A DNA stretch of 64,000 nt from CAXBCP01 sp963974055 (lineage in GTDB: Bacteria; Pseudomonadota; Alphaproteobacteria; MPNO01; UBA830), in the NCBI GenBank assembly GCA_963974055.1, contig CAXBCP010000010.1, positions 1-64,000 of the forward strand, read 5' to 3'. Below, one piece after another: positions 56,320 through 64,000 of this stretch. The stretch's first letter is position 1. Each line of letters opens with the position of its first letter. The notes beneath the pieces are model-generated. The model searched no databases and had not been told where the DNA came from. It saw only the letters and a program-made list of their open reading frames with translations. The translations under genes were made by a program, and so were the position numbers.

Positions 56320-57633
56320 ATGCCGACATATGTTCCGAGGGCCGCGCTCGCGGTTTTGCTCGCCTTAATCGCTGTTACGGTTGCGCCGCAGGACGCAGCC
56401 GCCCAGACATCGAACCTCAGCGGCGGCGATACGGCGTGGATTCTCACATCGACGGCACTGGTGCTGTTTATGACTCTGCCGGGTCTTGCCCTGTTTTACG
56501 GCGGACTTGTACAGGCCCGGAACCTGCTCTCGGTCCTGATGCATTGCTTTGCCGTCGCCTGCCTGATGTCGATCCTATGGCTGGTTCTCGTCTATAGCCT
56601 GGCATTCGGGGACGGGGGTGCCGCGAATGCCTGGATCGGCGGTCTTGGAAAGGCATTCCTGTCCGGCGTCGGTGTCGGGTCAATGACCGGGACGATCCCG
56701 GAATCCGTGTTCTTCATGTTCCAGATGACATTCGCGGTCATCACGCCTGCGCTGATCGTAGGCGCCTATGTCGAACGCATCAAATTCAGCGCCGTTCTTT
56801 TATTCAGCGGTGTCTGGCTGATCCTCGTCTACGCGCCGGTGTGCCACTGGATCTGGGGCGGTGGCTGGCTTGCCGAGCGCGGCGTGAAGGACTTTGCCGG
56901 CGGTCTGGTGGTCCATGTCACGGCGGGTATATCGGCGCTGGTCATCGCAAAAATGCTCGGTGGACGCCGGGGGTTCCCGCGTGAGGTTACGCCGCCGCAT
57001 CACCCGGGCCTCACCATGCTGGGGGCGGCGATGCTCTGGGTCGGTTGGTTCGGATTCAATGCTGGGTCGGCCCTCGCAGCGGACGGGTCCGCCGGCATGG
57101 CAATGGTTGTGACCCATATATCGGCCGCGACCGCATCGCTCGTCTGGATGGGTATCGAATGGATCAGGCATGGCAAACCCAGCCTGATCGGTATTGTCAC
57201 CGGGATGGTCGCGGGGCTCGCGACGGTGACGCCCGCTGCCGGCTTCATCGGTCCCGGCGGCGGTCTGCTTTGCGGGTTTCTCGCCGGATTTGTCTGTTTC
57301 TGGTGTGTCGGCTTTATCAAACAGAAGGTCAAAATCGACGATTCCCTTGATGTCTTTGCCGTCCATGGCGTCGGCGGCGCGCTGGGGATTCTGCTGACGT
57401 CGTTCCTCGGCTCGGAGGCCTTCGGCGGCATGGGACTCGGCGACGGCATGACGATCGGCAAACAATTCGGGGCGCAGATACTGGGCATTGTCGCCGTTGC
57501 CCTGTGGTCGCTCGTGATCAGCTGGGCTCTGGTGAAGGTGATCCAGAAAACCACGGGACTGCGGGTCAGCGAAGAAGATGAAATCGAAGGTCTCGATATC
57601 ACGTCTCATGGCGAACGCATTCACATGAACTGA
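56320..57633 (+). CDS. amt: ammonium transporter Amt
   Basis: The 437-residue channel has a cleavable signal-like N-terminus (VPRAALAVLLALIAV, APQDAAA) and eleven transmembrane helices. Landmarks are GLALFYGGLVQARNLLSVLMH, the twin-histidine pair in VVHVTAGISALV and VFAVHGVGGALG, and GWFGFNAGSALAADG. AGGAGG is seven bases before the ATG at 56320. There is no glnK beside it, unlike many amt loci. The transcript probably ends at the strong hairpin 57668-57694. Confidence 0.95.
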   Translation: MPTYVPRAALAVLLALIAVTVAPQDAAAQTSNLSGGDTAWILTSTALVLFMTLPGLALFYGGLVQARNLLSVLMHCFAVACLMSILWLVLVYSLAFGDGGAANAWIGGLGKAFLSGVGVGSMTGTIPESVFFMFQMTFAVITPALIVGAYVERIKFSAVLLFSGVWLILVYAPVCHWIWGGGWLAERGVKDFAGGLVVHVTAGISALVIAKMLGGRRGFPREVTPPHHPGLTMLGAAMLWVGWFGFNAGSALAADGSAGMAMVVTHISAATASLVWMGIEWIRHGKPSLIGIVTGMVAGLATVTPAAGFIGPGGGLLCGFLAGFVCFWCVGFIKQKVKIDDSLDVFAVHGVGGALGILLTSFLGSEAFGGMGLGDGMTIGKQFGAQILGIVAVALWSLVISWALVKVIQKTTGLRVSEEDEIEGLDITSHGERIHMN

Positions 57634-57667
57634 CGTCTGACCGACAAGAACAAATCCAAAATACGAA

Positions 57668-57694
57668 GGGGCGGCGATGTAAAATCGCCGCCCC
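57668..57694 (+). terminator. terminator after amt
   Basis: GGGGCGGCGAT (57668-57678) pairs perfectly with ATCGCCGCCCC (57684-57694), an 11-bp stem with a GTAAA loop, followed by GTTATT. The short T-rich run and the position 35 bases after the stop support termination. Confidence 0.75.
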
Positions 57695-57804
57695 GTTATT
57701 CCGAAAATACGTAAGTGTATGCTTCTATAGACAAATTAAGTCATTTGGGTTGAAATTCGTCTCTGTGCTTCCATGTTTTAGTATAACTGGTAACGGTTGG
57801 TCTG

Positions 57805-58695
57805 ATGAACCCGCTGGTGGCAAATATGAAAGCCTGGACACTTGATGACATCCCGTGGGACCGTTTCGATGCGTCCCGGGTGAATCCGGAAATCGTCCCG
57901 ATCGTCAAAGCGGCGAGCATGGTGGAGTTCAATGCCGACGATTACCGGGTATATCTCCAGAATGTCTTTCGCGATGACGAACGTGCGCGCATCGCGCTGG
58001 GGCAATGGGCGCTCGAGGAAATTCAACATGGCCGGGCGCTGGGGCGCTGGGCGGAACTCGCCGATCCGGCATTCGATTTCCAGTACAGCTTCGAGCGGTT
58101 TGCCGACGCGTACAAACTGCCGCTCGATGTGACGCACTCCGTTCGCGGATCGCGGATCGGCGAACTCGTTGCCCGGTGCATGGTCGAAACCGGTACCAGT
58201 TCCTTTTACAGCGCCCTTGCGGATGCAACGGACGAGCCTGTCCTGCGGGAAATCTGCCGCCGTATTTCCGAGGACGAGAATGCTCACTACCATCTGTTCC
58301 GTTCCTATATGCAGCGCTACATGAAAACCGAAAAACTGTCCCTGACCGATCGTTTCAGGGTGGCGTTCGAACGCGCGGCGGAAACCGAAGACGACGAACT
58401 GGCCCGTGCCTACTGGGCGGCAAACCGGCCGGAGGAGCCGTTCGACCGGCGGTCGAATTCGGTGGCTTATGCGCGGGCGACGCTCAAATACTACAGGCCG
58501 CATCACATTTCCCGGGCGGTCGAGATGATCTTCGGGACGCTGGGGCTTAATCCGTCCGGACCGTTGGGATGGATGGCGGCGCGCGCCGTGCGGTCGTTTA
58601 TCTGGTATCGCGGGCGATTGATGCCGCGGATCTCGATATGGGCGTCCCGGCTGACGGGCGGCGGAGATCAGGAGCCGGAACTTTATTCAAGGTAA
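57805..58695 (+). CDS. ferritin-like diiron protein
   Basis: The 296-residue, largely helical protein has two E-x-x-H diiron-like motifs: ALEEIQHGRAL (about residues 70-80) and EDENAHYHLF (about 154-163). It resembles the ferritin-like / acyl-ACP-desaturase fold group. A hydrophobic C-terminal stretch is modest, so it is probably cytosolic or peripheral. The substrate is unknown: hydroxylation or desaturation of an acyl chain is one option, oxygen or iron handling another. It stands alone after amt and is convergent with rppH. Confidence 0.72.
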   Translation: MNPLVANMKAWTLDDIPWDRFDASRVNPEIVPIVKAASMVEFNADDYRVYLQNVFRDDERARIALGQWALEEIQHGRALGRWAELADPAFDFQYSFERFADAYKLPLDVTHSVRGSRIGELVARCMVETGTSSFYSALADATDEPVLREICRRISEDENAHYHLFRSYMQRYMKTEKLSLTDRFRVAFERAAETEDDELARAYWAANRPEEPFDRRSNSVAYARATLKYYRPHHISRAVEMIFGTLGLNPSGPLGWMAARAVRSFIWYRGRLMPRISIWASRLTGGGDQEPELYSR

Positions 58696-58725
58696 AGTCA
58701 GGGCTGATCGCATCCCGGCGAAATG

Positions 58726-59214
58726 TCAGGAACCCGGCTCGATTATTTCGTCAAATTCCGCCAGGACCTCGGTATAAAGTTCGCGTTTGAACTCGACAAT
58801 TTCATCCAGCAGGGTTTGCGGGTCGGTCCATTTCCATTGACTGAATTCGGGGTGCTCGGTGTCGATGTCGATATCGCCGGGAACGCCGGTAAACCGGAAG
58901 ACGGCCCAGAGTTGCGCCTGTCCGCGGAACTGCCCGCCCCAGGCTTTGGCGGCGAGTTCTGGCGGAAGATCGTAGCGGCGCCAGTGATTGCTGATCCCGA
59001 GCAACTGTGCGGCGACAATGCCTGTTTCTTCCCTGAGTTCGCGGAATGCCGCAATTTCGGGTGTTTCGCCGTTGTCGATTCCGCCCTGCGGCATTTGCCA
59101 GGCGCCCGGTGTGTCGATCCGCTCGCCGACAAATATGCGACCGCGTTCATCAAGCAGCAGAATGCCGACGCAGGGCCGGTATCCGGCGGGGTGGGGCGGA
59201 GTTAGCGATGTCAT
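58726..59214 (-). CDS. rppH: RNA pyrophosphohydrolase RppH
   Basis: The 162-residue Nudix hydrolase removes pyrophosphate from 5'-triphosphate RNA, starting RNase E decay. The Nudix box spans residues 44-66 and fits GX5EX7REUXEEXGU exactly. The N-terminal YRPCVGILLLDERGRIFVGERID and the C-terminal segment FSQWKWTDPQTLLDEIVEFKR are typical. Its ATG overlaps the stop of the preceding yibQ-type gene (ATGA), so the two are coupled. Confidence 0.94.
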   Translation of the reverse strand: MTSLTPPHPAGYRPCVGILLLDERGRIFVGERIDTPGAWQMPQGGIDNGETPEIAAFRELREETGIVAAQLLGISNHWRRYDLPPELAAKAWGGQFRGQAQLWAVFRFTGVPGDIDIDTEHPEFSQWKWTDPQTLLDEIVEFKRELYTEVLAEFDEIIEPGS

Positions 59215-60551
59215 TTCTTTTTCGCTTCTGTTTCCGCCGATGCGGTCGATCCGGTCCGGGTCAGTGCGGATACCGGCGCGACCGCGATGCCGCGGGCTTC
59301 GAGCTGACGAACCCATGTCGCGATCCGTTCCAGAGACACGGGATAGGGGGAGGCAATGCCGATGGCGCGTTTTTCGCTTTTGACGCGTTGTTCCAGTTCG
59401 CCGAATTTCCGGTCGATCTCGGTCCGCGATGCCCGCTGGTCCAGCGTCAGAGTTGCCATTGCCCAGTCTATTTTCACATCGCCGGCCACGATCGGCGATA
59501 CGCTGCGGGGCGAGCTTCCGCTGTCGAGAAAAAGCAGTCCCCGTTCGTTTATCGCTTTCAGAATCGGCTGCATGTGCCGGCGCGACGTGGTGAAGCGGGA
59601 ACCGAGAAAATCGACAACGCCGACATAGCCGGTGCCGCGGCTGAGACTCCACAGGAGCCGGTCCAGGTTTCCCTGCGCGTTGAGCGACGTCAACAGCGTC
59701 TGCGGACCCGGGTCGTAGGCCGGGTAATTCGTCGGCTCCATCGGGACATTGATCAGCACTTCATGCCCGGCCGCACGGGCAAGCCGTATCCATTCGTTGA
59801 GCCGGTTCGAATACGGTGCGAAGGCAAGCGTCACGCTGCCGGGAAGCCCCTGGATAGCCGATTCCGTTGCCGCCGCGGACAGGCCCAGGCCTGAGACGAC
59901 AATGGCCATCCGCGGGCGTCTGTCGGCACGATCGAACGGTTTGGCGTAAACCTGACGGGGCAGGCGCCCGTCTTCGCCGATACGGGGAAGCGGACCGAGC
60001 GTGGTTTCCTGTACCAGCGCCGGGTCCGGCGACGGGCTGAGCGGCGTGTCGCGCGGCACTGGCGGCAGTTTCTTCGGTGTAAGCCCCTGTGGTGCGCTTT
60101 TGGCTGCCGGTGCCGGCGTTTCGGCCGGGGTGGCGGCCGGTTTGGCGGGGATGCTTGTTTCGGGCTGCTCTGTCGCAGGGGGCATTGACGGCGATGCGCC
60201 CGCGTCCGGGGGCGCGACCGGCGCTTTTTCCGGCGCCGGTGCCGGGATTTCAGCCGCAGGGGGCGAGGAAGGCGCCTGTTCCGGTTCGGCCGGTTCGGGT
60301 TTCGATTGGGGGCGTCCCGGTTCTGCCCCGGCCGGCGTCTGAGCGCTGTCGGCTGATTCTGTATCGGTCCCGGGGGCGGGCGGCGGCGCATCCGCCGGCG
60401 TTGCCCCGCCCGGCGGACTGGCGGTATCCGGTGGCGGGGCGGGCGACGTCAGGACAAGCCAGACGACCACCCCCGCCACCAGCACGGTAAAACCGAGCAG
60501 CAGCATCAGGGGCAGGCGTGCGCCGCTTTGCGTGCGGGTTGTGGTATTCAC
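59211..60551 (-). CDS. divergent polysaccharide deacetylase family protein (YibQ-like)
   Basis: The 446-residue protein has an N-terminal transmembrane helix (LPLMLLLGFTVLVAGVVVWLVL), a ~150-residue Pro/Ala-rich linker and a C-terminal domain of the divergent polysaccharide deacetylase family. Landmarks are MAIVVSGLGLSAAATESAIQGLP, HEVLINVPMEPTNYPAYDPGPQTLL and GYVGVVDFLGSRFTTSRRHM. It probably acts on cell-wall glycan in the periplasm. It is preceded by the perfect hairpin at 60568-60594 and coupled to rppH. Confidence 0.87.
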   Translation of the reverse strand: MNTTTRTQSGARLPLMLLLGFTVLVAGVVVWLVLTSPAPPPDTASPPGGATPADAPPPAPGTDTESADSAQTPAGAEPGRPQSKPEPAEPEQAPSSPPAAEIPAPAPEKAPVAPPDAGASPSMPPATEQPETSIPAKPAATPAETPAPAAKSAPQGLTPKKLPPVPRDTPLSPSPDPALVQETTLGPLPRIGEDGRLPRQVYAKPFDRADRRPRMAIVVSGLGLSAAATESAIQGLPGSVTLAFAPYSNRLNEWIRLARAAGHEVLINVPMEPTNYPAYDPGPQTLLTSLNAQGNLDRLLWSLSRGTGYVGVVDFLGSRFTTSRRHMQPILKAINERGLLFLDSGSSPRSVSPIVAGDVKIDWAMATLTLDQRASRTEIDRKFGELEQRVKSEKRAIGIASPYPVSLERIATWVRQLEARGIAVAPVSALTRTGSTASAETEAKKK

Positions 60552-60567
60552 GTTCGCCCCCGTTCAG

Positions 60568-60594
60568 ACCCGCCCGTGAAGATCACGGGCGGGT
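60568..60594. other. perfect 12-bp intercistronic hairpin between ctpA and yibQ
   Basis: ACCCGCCCGTGA (60568-60579) pairs fully with TCACGGGCGGGT (60583-60594) around a three-base loop. No U tract follows in either direction, so it looks more like a processing or stability hairpin than a classical terminator. Confidence 0.55.
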
Positions 60595-60613
60595 ACTGTC
60601 TTACGGTCCGGGA

Positions 60614-61900
60614 TCAGTTTGCGGCGCGGTTGCCGTACAGAGCGATACCGCGCAGCAGGTCCATTGCCCGGGCAAGTTGATAGTCCTGCGGTTTGTCGGT
60701 TTCCGCCGCCGGTTTTTTCGCCGCGGCGGGTTCTTCTTGCGGCTCGACCTCGTCGGGGTTGTCCAGACGGCCGCGCAGGTCGGCTTCACGCGCCCGTCGG
60801 GGCTGGGTGACTTTGTTCAGCGTCGCCTGTTCGACAATGATGTCGGGATCGATACCCTTCGCCTGGATCGACCGTCCCGACGGCGTGTAGTAGCGCGCCG
60901 TCGTAAGGCGGATCGCACCGTGACCGGAAAGCGGGATGATGGTCTGAACCGAGCCTTTTCCGAACGAGCGGGTTCCCATAACGATCCCGCGGCGATGATC
61001 CTGAAGCGCGCCGGCAACGATCTCCGATGCGGATGCGGACCCGCCGTTCATCAGCACGACGATCGGCATTCCGTCGGCAACATCGCCGGGCTTGGCGTTG
61101 AAACGTTGCCCTTCATCGGCGCGCCGGGACCGGGTCGAGACGATCTCGCCCTGGTTCAGGAAAGCATCCGAAACCTTGACCGACTGGTCGAGCAGTCCGC
61201 CGGGGTTGTTCCGCAGGTCGAGAACGATGCCTTTAAGCTTGTTCTTGGCGTTGTCCTTGAAACGTTTGATCGCGCGTTCGACGCCGGTGGCCGTCTGTTC
61301 GCTGAACGACGTAATCCGGACATAGCCGATATCGTCGCCCTCCATCCGCGAGCGGACGGAGCGTATCTTTATAACTGCGCGGGTCACTGAAACATCGAAG
61401 GGTTCGCGCCCTTCACGCCGGATGGTCAGTTTGAGATCGCTGCCGACCTTGCCGCGCATTTTCTCGACAGCCTGAGATAATGTCAGGCCCTGGACCTGTT
61501 CGCCGTCCAGGTGGGTGATCAGATCGTTCGGTTGCAGGCCGGCACGGAAGGCGGGCGTGTCGTCGATCGGCGAGACGACTTTGACATAGCCGTTTTCCAT
61601 CGTGACCTCGATGCCGAGACCGCCGAATTCGCCCCGCGTCTGGACCTGCATGTCGCGAAAGTTTTTCGGGCTCAGGTAGCTCGAATGCGGGTCGAGCGAC
61701 GTAAGCATGCCGTTGATCGCCGCTTCGATCAGGTTTTCGTCCGAAATATCTTCGACGTAATCGGCGCGTACCCGTTCGAACACGTCGCCAAACAGGTTAA
61801 GCTGCCGATAGGTTTCCGAGTTGTTTTCCTGCGCTGCCGCCGGTACCGCCAGAGCGATAGCGCCCGCAATCGCGCCTGCCGCAATAAATCGTATCATCAT
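60614..61900 (-). CDS. ctpA: carboxyl-terminal processing protease (S41)
   Basis: The 428-residue periplasmic protease has a signal peptide (IAAGAIAGAIALAVPAAAQ), a PDZ domain (about 93-180) and the Ser-Lys dyad S290 (NGGSASASEIV) and K315 (RSFGKGSVQ), 25 residues apart as in Prc. These proteases tune peptidoglycan hydrolases. The start ATG overlaps the stop of envC by one base. A low-complexity acidic linker follows residue 370. Confidence 0.95.
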   Translation of the reverse strand: MMIRFIAAGAIAGAIALAVPAAAQENNSETYRQLNLFGDVFERVRADYVEDISDENLIEAAINGMLTSLDPHSSYLSPKNFRDMQVQTRGEFGGLGIEVTMENGYVKVVSPIDDTPAFRAGLQPNDLITHLDGEQVQGLTLSQAVEKMRGKVGSDLKLTIRREGREPFDVSVTRAVIKIRSVRSRMEGDDIGYVRITSFSEQTATGVERAIKRFKDNAKNKLKGIVLDLRNNPGGLLDQSVKVSDAFLNQGEIVSTRSRRADEGQRFNAKPGDVADGMPIVVLMNGGSASASEIVAGALQDHRRGIVMGTRSFGKGSVQTIIPLSGHGAIRLTTARYYTPSGRSIQAKGIDPDIIVEQATLNKVTQPRRAREADLRGRLDNPDEVEPQEEPAAAKKPAAETDKPQDYQLARAMDLLRGIALYGNRAAN

Positions 61901-63180
61901 TATCCGTTTACCTTGCTCCTGCGTGTCGCATCAGACGACAACGGGTTGATCGGTCGACCCCTTTTCCTCAATTCAAAATAAAGCTTTGGCGCGGTACTCG
62001 TTGAGGGGGTCATCTCGCCGAGCGGTTCTCCTACCAATACCTCATCCCCAATCTGCGCATTAATTCCGGACATTCCGGATATCAATGCGTGCCCCCGGTC
62101 ACGTAGTTCCAGTATGACAAGGTTTCCATAGCCACGGAACCTCCCCGCGAAGACGACGCGCCCCGATACCGGCGCGACGACCGCCGCCGCCGGGCGCGTG
62201 GCAATCGATATCCCCCTGCTAAGCGTGCCGTTCGGCATCTTTTGTCCAAAGGCGGTGACGATCCTGCCCGGTACGGGCAGGGGCCGTCGCGAAATGGTGA
62301 CCGGTCCGAGCGAGGCGCTTCGCTGAGCGGGTCTGTTCAGCTCCGGGGTTCGCGCCGGGGCCGGGTCCGATCCCGGTTCAGGTGCCGGTTCGAAGTCCGG
62401 GCCCTCCAGGGCGGGCCGCCGGGGCCGCGCCGACAGTTTTTCCAGAAGTTCGCGCAGGCTCCCCGCCCGGGCGGACAGGCGTGCGGTTTTCTGGGCGGCC
62501 GTCCGTTCCGCCGTCTGCATCGATTTCAGCAGGGTCAGCTTGTCTGCGGTCAGGGCCGCAAGGGCCTGCCGTTCGCGGTCAAGGCGCTTTAACGATCCCG
62601 CGAGCGCGGCTTTGTCCGCGCCGATTCGGTCGCGCAGCGCCGTCAGCGTCCGCAGATCGTCTTTCAGCGCGGCAGCATCGCGTTGCAGGGCCGGTACCGC
62701 GGCGCGGAGCAGAATCGCGCTTCTGATCGTCCTGTCGGTCGATTGCGGAATCGCAACCAGGGTGATCGCCGGCATTCGCGCCATCCGCTGCAGCGCCGCG
62801 AGGGTCGTGCCCAGTTGCGCCTTCCGCCGCACCATTTTCTCGGATTTCAGCTTTTCCTGGTGCTCGAGCTCCACCAGCCGGTCTTCCAGCGTACTGGCAT
62901 CCCTGGAATGGCGGTGCATCGTTCGCGCCAGGGCGACGCCGCGGCGTTTGATGGCCTGTAATTCGGCTTCCGCCTTTCGGGCGGCCCGGTCGAGATTTGC
63001 GCGTTTTTCCCGGGTCTTGTCGAGGTCCTGCTGAACCGCTTCCAGTTTCGTCTCGATCTCGTTTGCGGCCGCCGGAGTCGCAGCCACAGGGCTCAGAAGC
63101 AGGCTCAGGCCCATTCCGAGGAGCAGGTTGAAGCGCAGACTGAAGCGCAGACCGAAGCGCAGGCGCGCGCCCGGCGGCAT
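61900..63180 (-). CDS. envC: murein hydrolase activator EnvC-like, LytM domain
   Basis: The 426-residue protein has a signal peptide (LLLGMGLSLLLSPVAATPAAA), long coiled coils (about 40-260) and a C-terminal M23/LytM fold. The metal ligands of active LytM enzymes are replaced (RGISIATRP instead of HxGxD, GHALISGMSG instead of HxH), as in EnvC activators of amidases. The start at 63180 (MPPGARLRF) gives a good signal peptide; an in-frame ATG at 63237 overlaps gpmI by 41 bases and cannot be excluded. Three 12-bp repeats lie in the signal-peptide region. Confidence 0.85.
   Translation of the reverse strand: MPPGARLRFGLRFSLRFNLLLGMGLSLLLSPVAATPAAANEIETKLEAVQQDLDKTREKRANLDRAARKAEAELQAIKRRGVALARTMHRHSRDASTLEDRLVELEHQEKLKSEKMVRRKAQLGTTLAALQRMARMPAITLVAIPQSTDRTIRSAILLRAAVPALQRDAAALKDDLRTLTALRDRIGADKAALAGSLKRLDRERQALAALTADKLTLLKSMQTAERTAAQKTARLSARAGSLRELLEKLSARPRRPALEGPDFEPAPEPGSDPAPARTPELNRPAQRSASLGPVTISRRPLPVPGRIVTAFGQKMPNGTLSRGISIATRPAAAVVAPVSGRVVFAGRFRGYGNLVILELRDRGHALISGMSGINAQIGDEVLVGEPLGEMTPSTSTAPKLYFELRKRGRPINPLSSDATRRSKVNG
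63129..63164. repeat. three tandem 12-bp repeats in the envC signal-peptide region
   Basis: Three 12-base units (TGAAGCGCAGAC-like) run from 63129 to 63164 and translate on the minus strand as repeated R-L/F-R-F-G/S-L units (LRFGLRFSLRFN). This looks like slippage that lengthened the basic N-region of the signal peptide. Confidence 0.6.
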
Positions 63181-63196
63181 TGCCGTGTGGCTGGTA

Positions 63197-64000
63197 TCAG
63201 GCCGTAACACGTCGTTCCGCTTCGGCGGTGGCTGCATTATCCGTTTCTATCAGCGACAGGCCCGTCATTTCCGGCGGCCGTTCAAGGCCGATCAGCTTGA
63301 GCAGGGTCGGCGCGATATCCGCCAGCCGCCCCGCCTTCAACGCTTTGATGCCCGGCGGTGCATTGACCAGCACGGCCGGCACGGCGTTCAGCGTATGAGC
63401 CGTATGAGGCACGCCGGTTTCGGGGTCGCGCATGGTCTCCGCGTTTCCGTGGTCGGCAGTGATCAGCATCGTGCCGCCTGCCGCGACTATGGCGGCTTCC
63501 AGACGGCCGAGACAGTCATCTACCGTGCGGATTGCGATCTGCGCCGCTTCGAGAATGCCCGTATGGCCGACCATGTCGGGATTGGCGTAATTGACCAGGA
63601 TAAAATCGTAGGTGCCCGATTCGATCTTCTCGACCAGCGTATCGGTCAGTTCGACGGCTGACATTTCTGGCTGGAGGTCGTAGGTCGCAACCTTGGGCGA
63701 CGGTATCAGGATCCGGTCTTCGTCCGGGAACGGCGTTTCTTCTCCGCCGTTGAAGAAAAACGTCACATGCGCGTATTTCTCGGTCTCGGCGATCCTCAAC
63801 TGGCGTTTGCCGGCATCGGAGACGATCTGTCCGAGGATATTGGTCAGGGATTCGGGCGGAAACATGGTCGCCATGAAGGCGTTGTGTCTGTTGGAATATT
63901 CCGTGATCCCCAGCGCCGCTGCGAAGGTGACGGTCCGGGGGCGATCGAAACCGTCGAATTCGGGATCGCACAGCGCGAGCAGAATTTCCCGGGCGCGGTC
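63197..64000 (-). CDS. gpmI: 2,3-bisphosphoglycerate-independent phosphoglycerate mutase (partial)
   Basis: The C-terminal 267 residues of a ~510-residue enzyme lie in the window; the 5' end lies beyond the right edge. Landmarks are the PEMSAVELTD and NYANPDMVGHTG segments, the metal-binding TADHGNAETM, and HTAHTLNAVPAVL. It interconverts 3- and 2-phosphoglycerate in glycolysis with manganese. It heads the gpmI-envC-ctpA-yibQ-rppH order seen in alphaproteobacteria. Confidence 0.94.
   Translation of the reverse strand, partial: DRAREILLALCDPEFDGFDRPRTVTFAAALGITEYSNRHNAFMATMFPPESLTNILGQIVSDAGKRQLRIAETEKYAHVTFFFNGGEETPFPDEDRILIPSPKVATYDLQPEMSAVELTDTLVEKIESGTYDFILVNYANPDMVGHTGILEAAQIAIRTVDDCLGRLEAAIVAAGGTMLITADHGNAETMRDPETGVPHTAHTLNAVPAVLVNAPPGIKALKAGRLADIAPTLLKLIGLERPPEMTGLSLIETDNAATAEAERRVTA

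Overview
This window is a stretch of high-GC chromosome from an alphaproteobacterium, most plausibly a Rhodospirillales-like lineage. The basis is gene content and order: ffh-rpsP-rimM-trmD-rplS; leuCDB-asd; a TCA block sdhCDAB, zapE, mdh, sucCDAB, lpd; xerC-DUF484-fsa divergent from priA; atpHAGDC; and gpmI-envC-ctpA-yibQ-rppH. No rRNA, tRNA, CRISPR array, insertion sequence or prophage was recognised.

Layout. 0-0.7 kb: end of an unidentified gene, a 41-residue conserved small protein with a TTG start, and a non-coding stretch with DnaA-box-like sites. 0.7-7.2 kb: an accessory region with a Tat-exported amidohydrolase, a DOPA-dioxygenase-like protein, a PaaK-type CoA ligase, a MetE-like zinc methyltransferase, an amidohydrolase relic, a small exported protein and a degenerate phosphatase-like protein. 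7.4-11.4 kb: SRP and ribosome-maturation operon, with a perfect ParB site (parS) between ffh and rpsP. 11.5-14.8 kb: leucine biosynthesis. 14.8-21.9 kb: accessory genes (DUF1428, AHSA1-type protein with a divergent MarR, TAXI-TRAP transporter, LysR, TauD-type dioxygenase, small secreted protein). 22.1-23.1 kb: asd, then about 1 kb without a convincing gene that ends in a DnaA-box cluster. 24.1-39.8 kb: TCA-cycle block, interrupted by a reverse-strand bifunctional glutathionylspermidine synthetase/amidase. 39.9-46.1 kb: a small membrane protein, MFS transporter, xerC, DUF484, fsa and priA. 46.1-49.3 kb: the ATP-grasp / alpha-E / transglutaminase trio. 49.5-54.5 kb: F1 ATP synthase, preceded by a perfect FNR/FixK-type site. 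54.5-58.7 kb: a haem-binding histidine kinase, an Amt ammonium transporter and a ferritin-like protein. 58.7-64 kb: rppH, yibQ, ctpA, envC and a truncated gpmI on the reverse strand.

Much of the window is central energy metabolism and translation: succinate dehydrogenase, the 2-oxoglutarate dehydrogenase complex, succinyl-CoA synthetase and malate dehydrogenase beside the F1 sector. Almost all large housekeeping operons read left to right. That orientation, the parS site and the DnaA boxes near the left edge suggest a replication fork travelling rightward from an origin at or beyond the left end; this is inference. The least explained parts are the 23.1-24.1 kb gap, the accessory cluster at 0.7-5.5 kb, and the AT-rich element duplicated upstream of the TAXI receptor and of the TauD gene.
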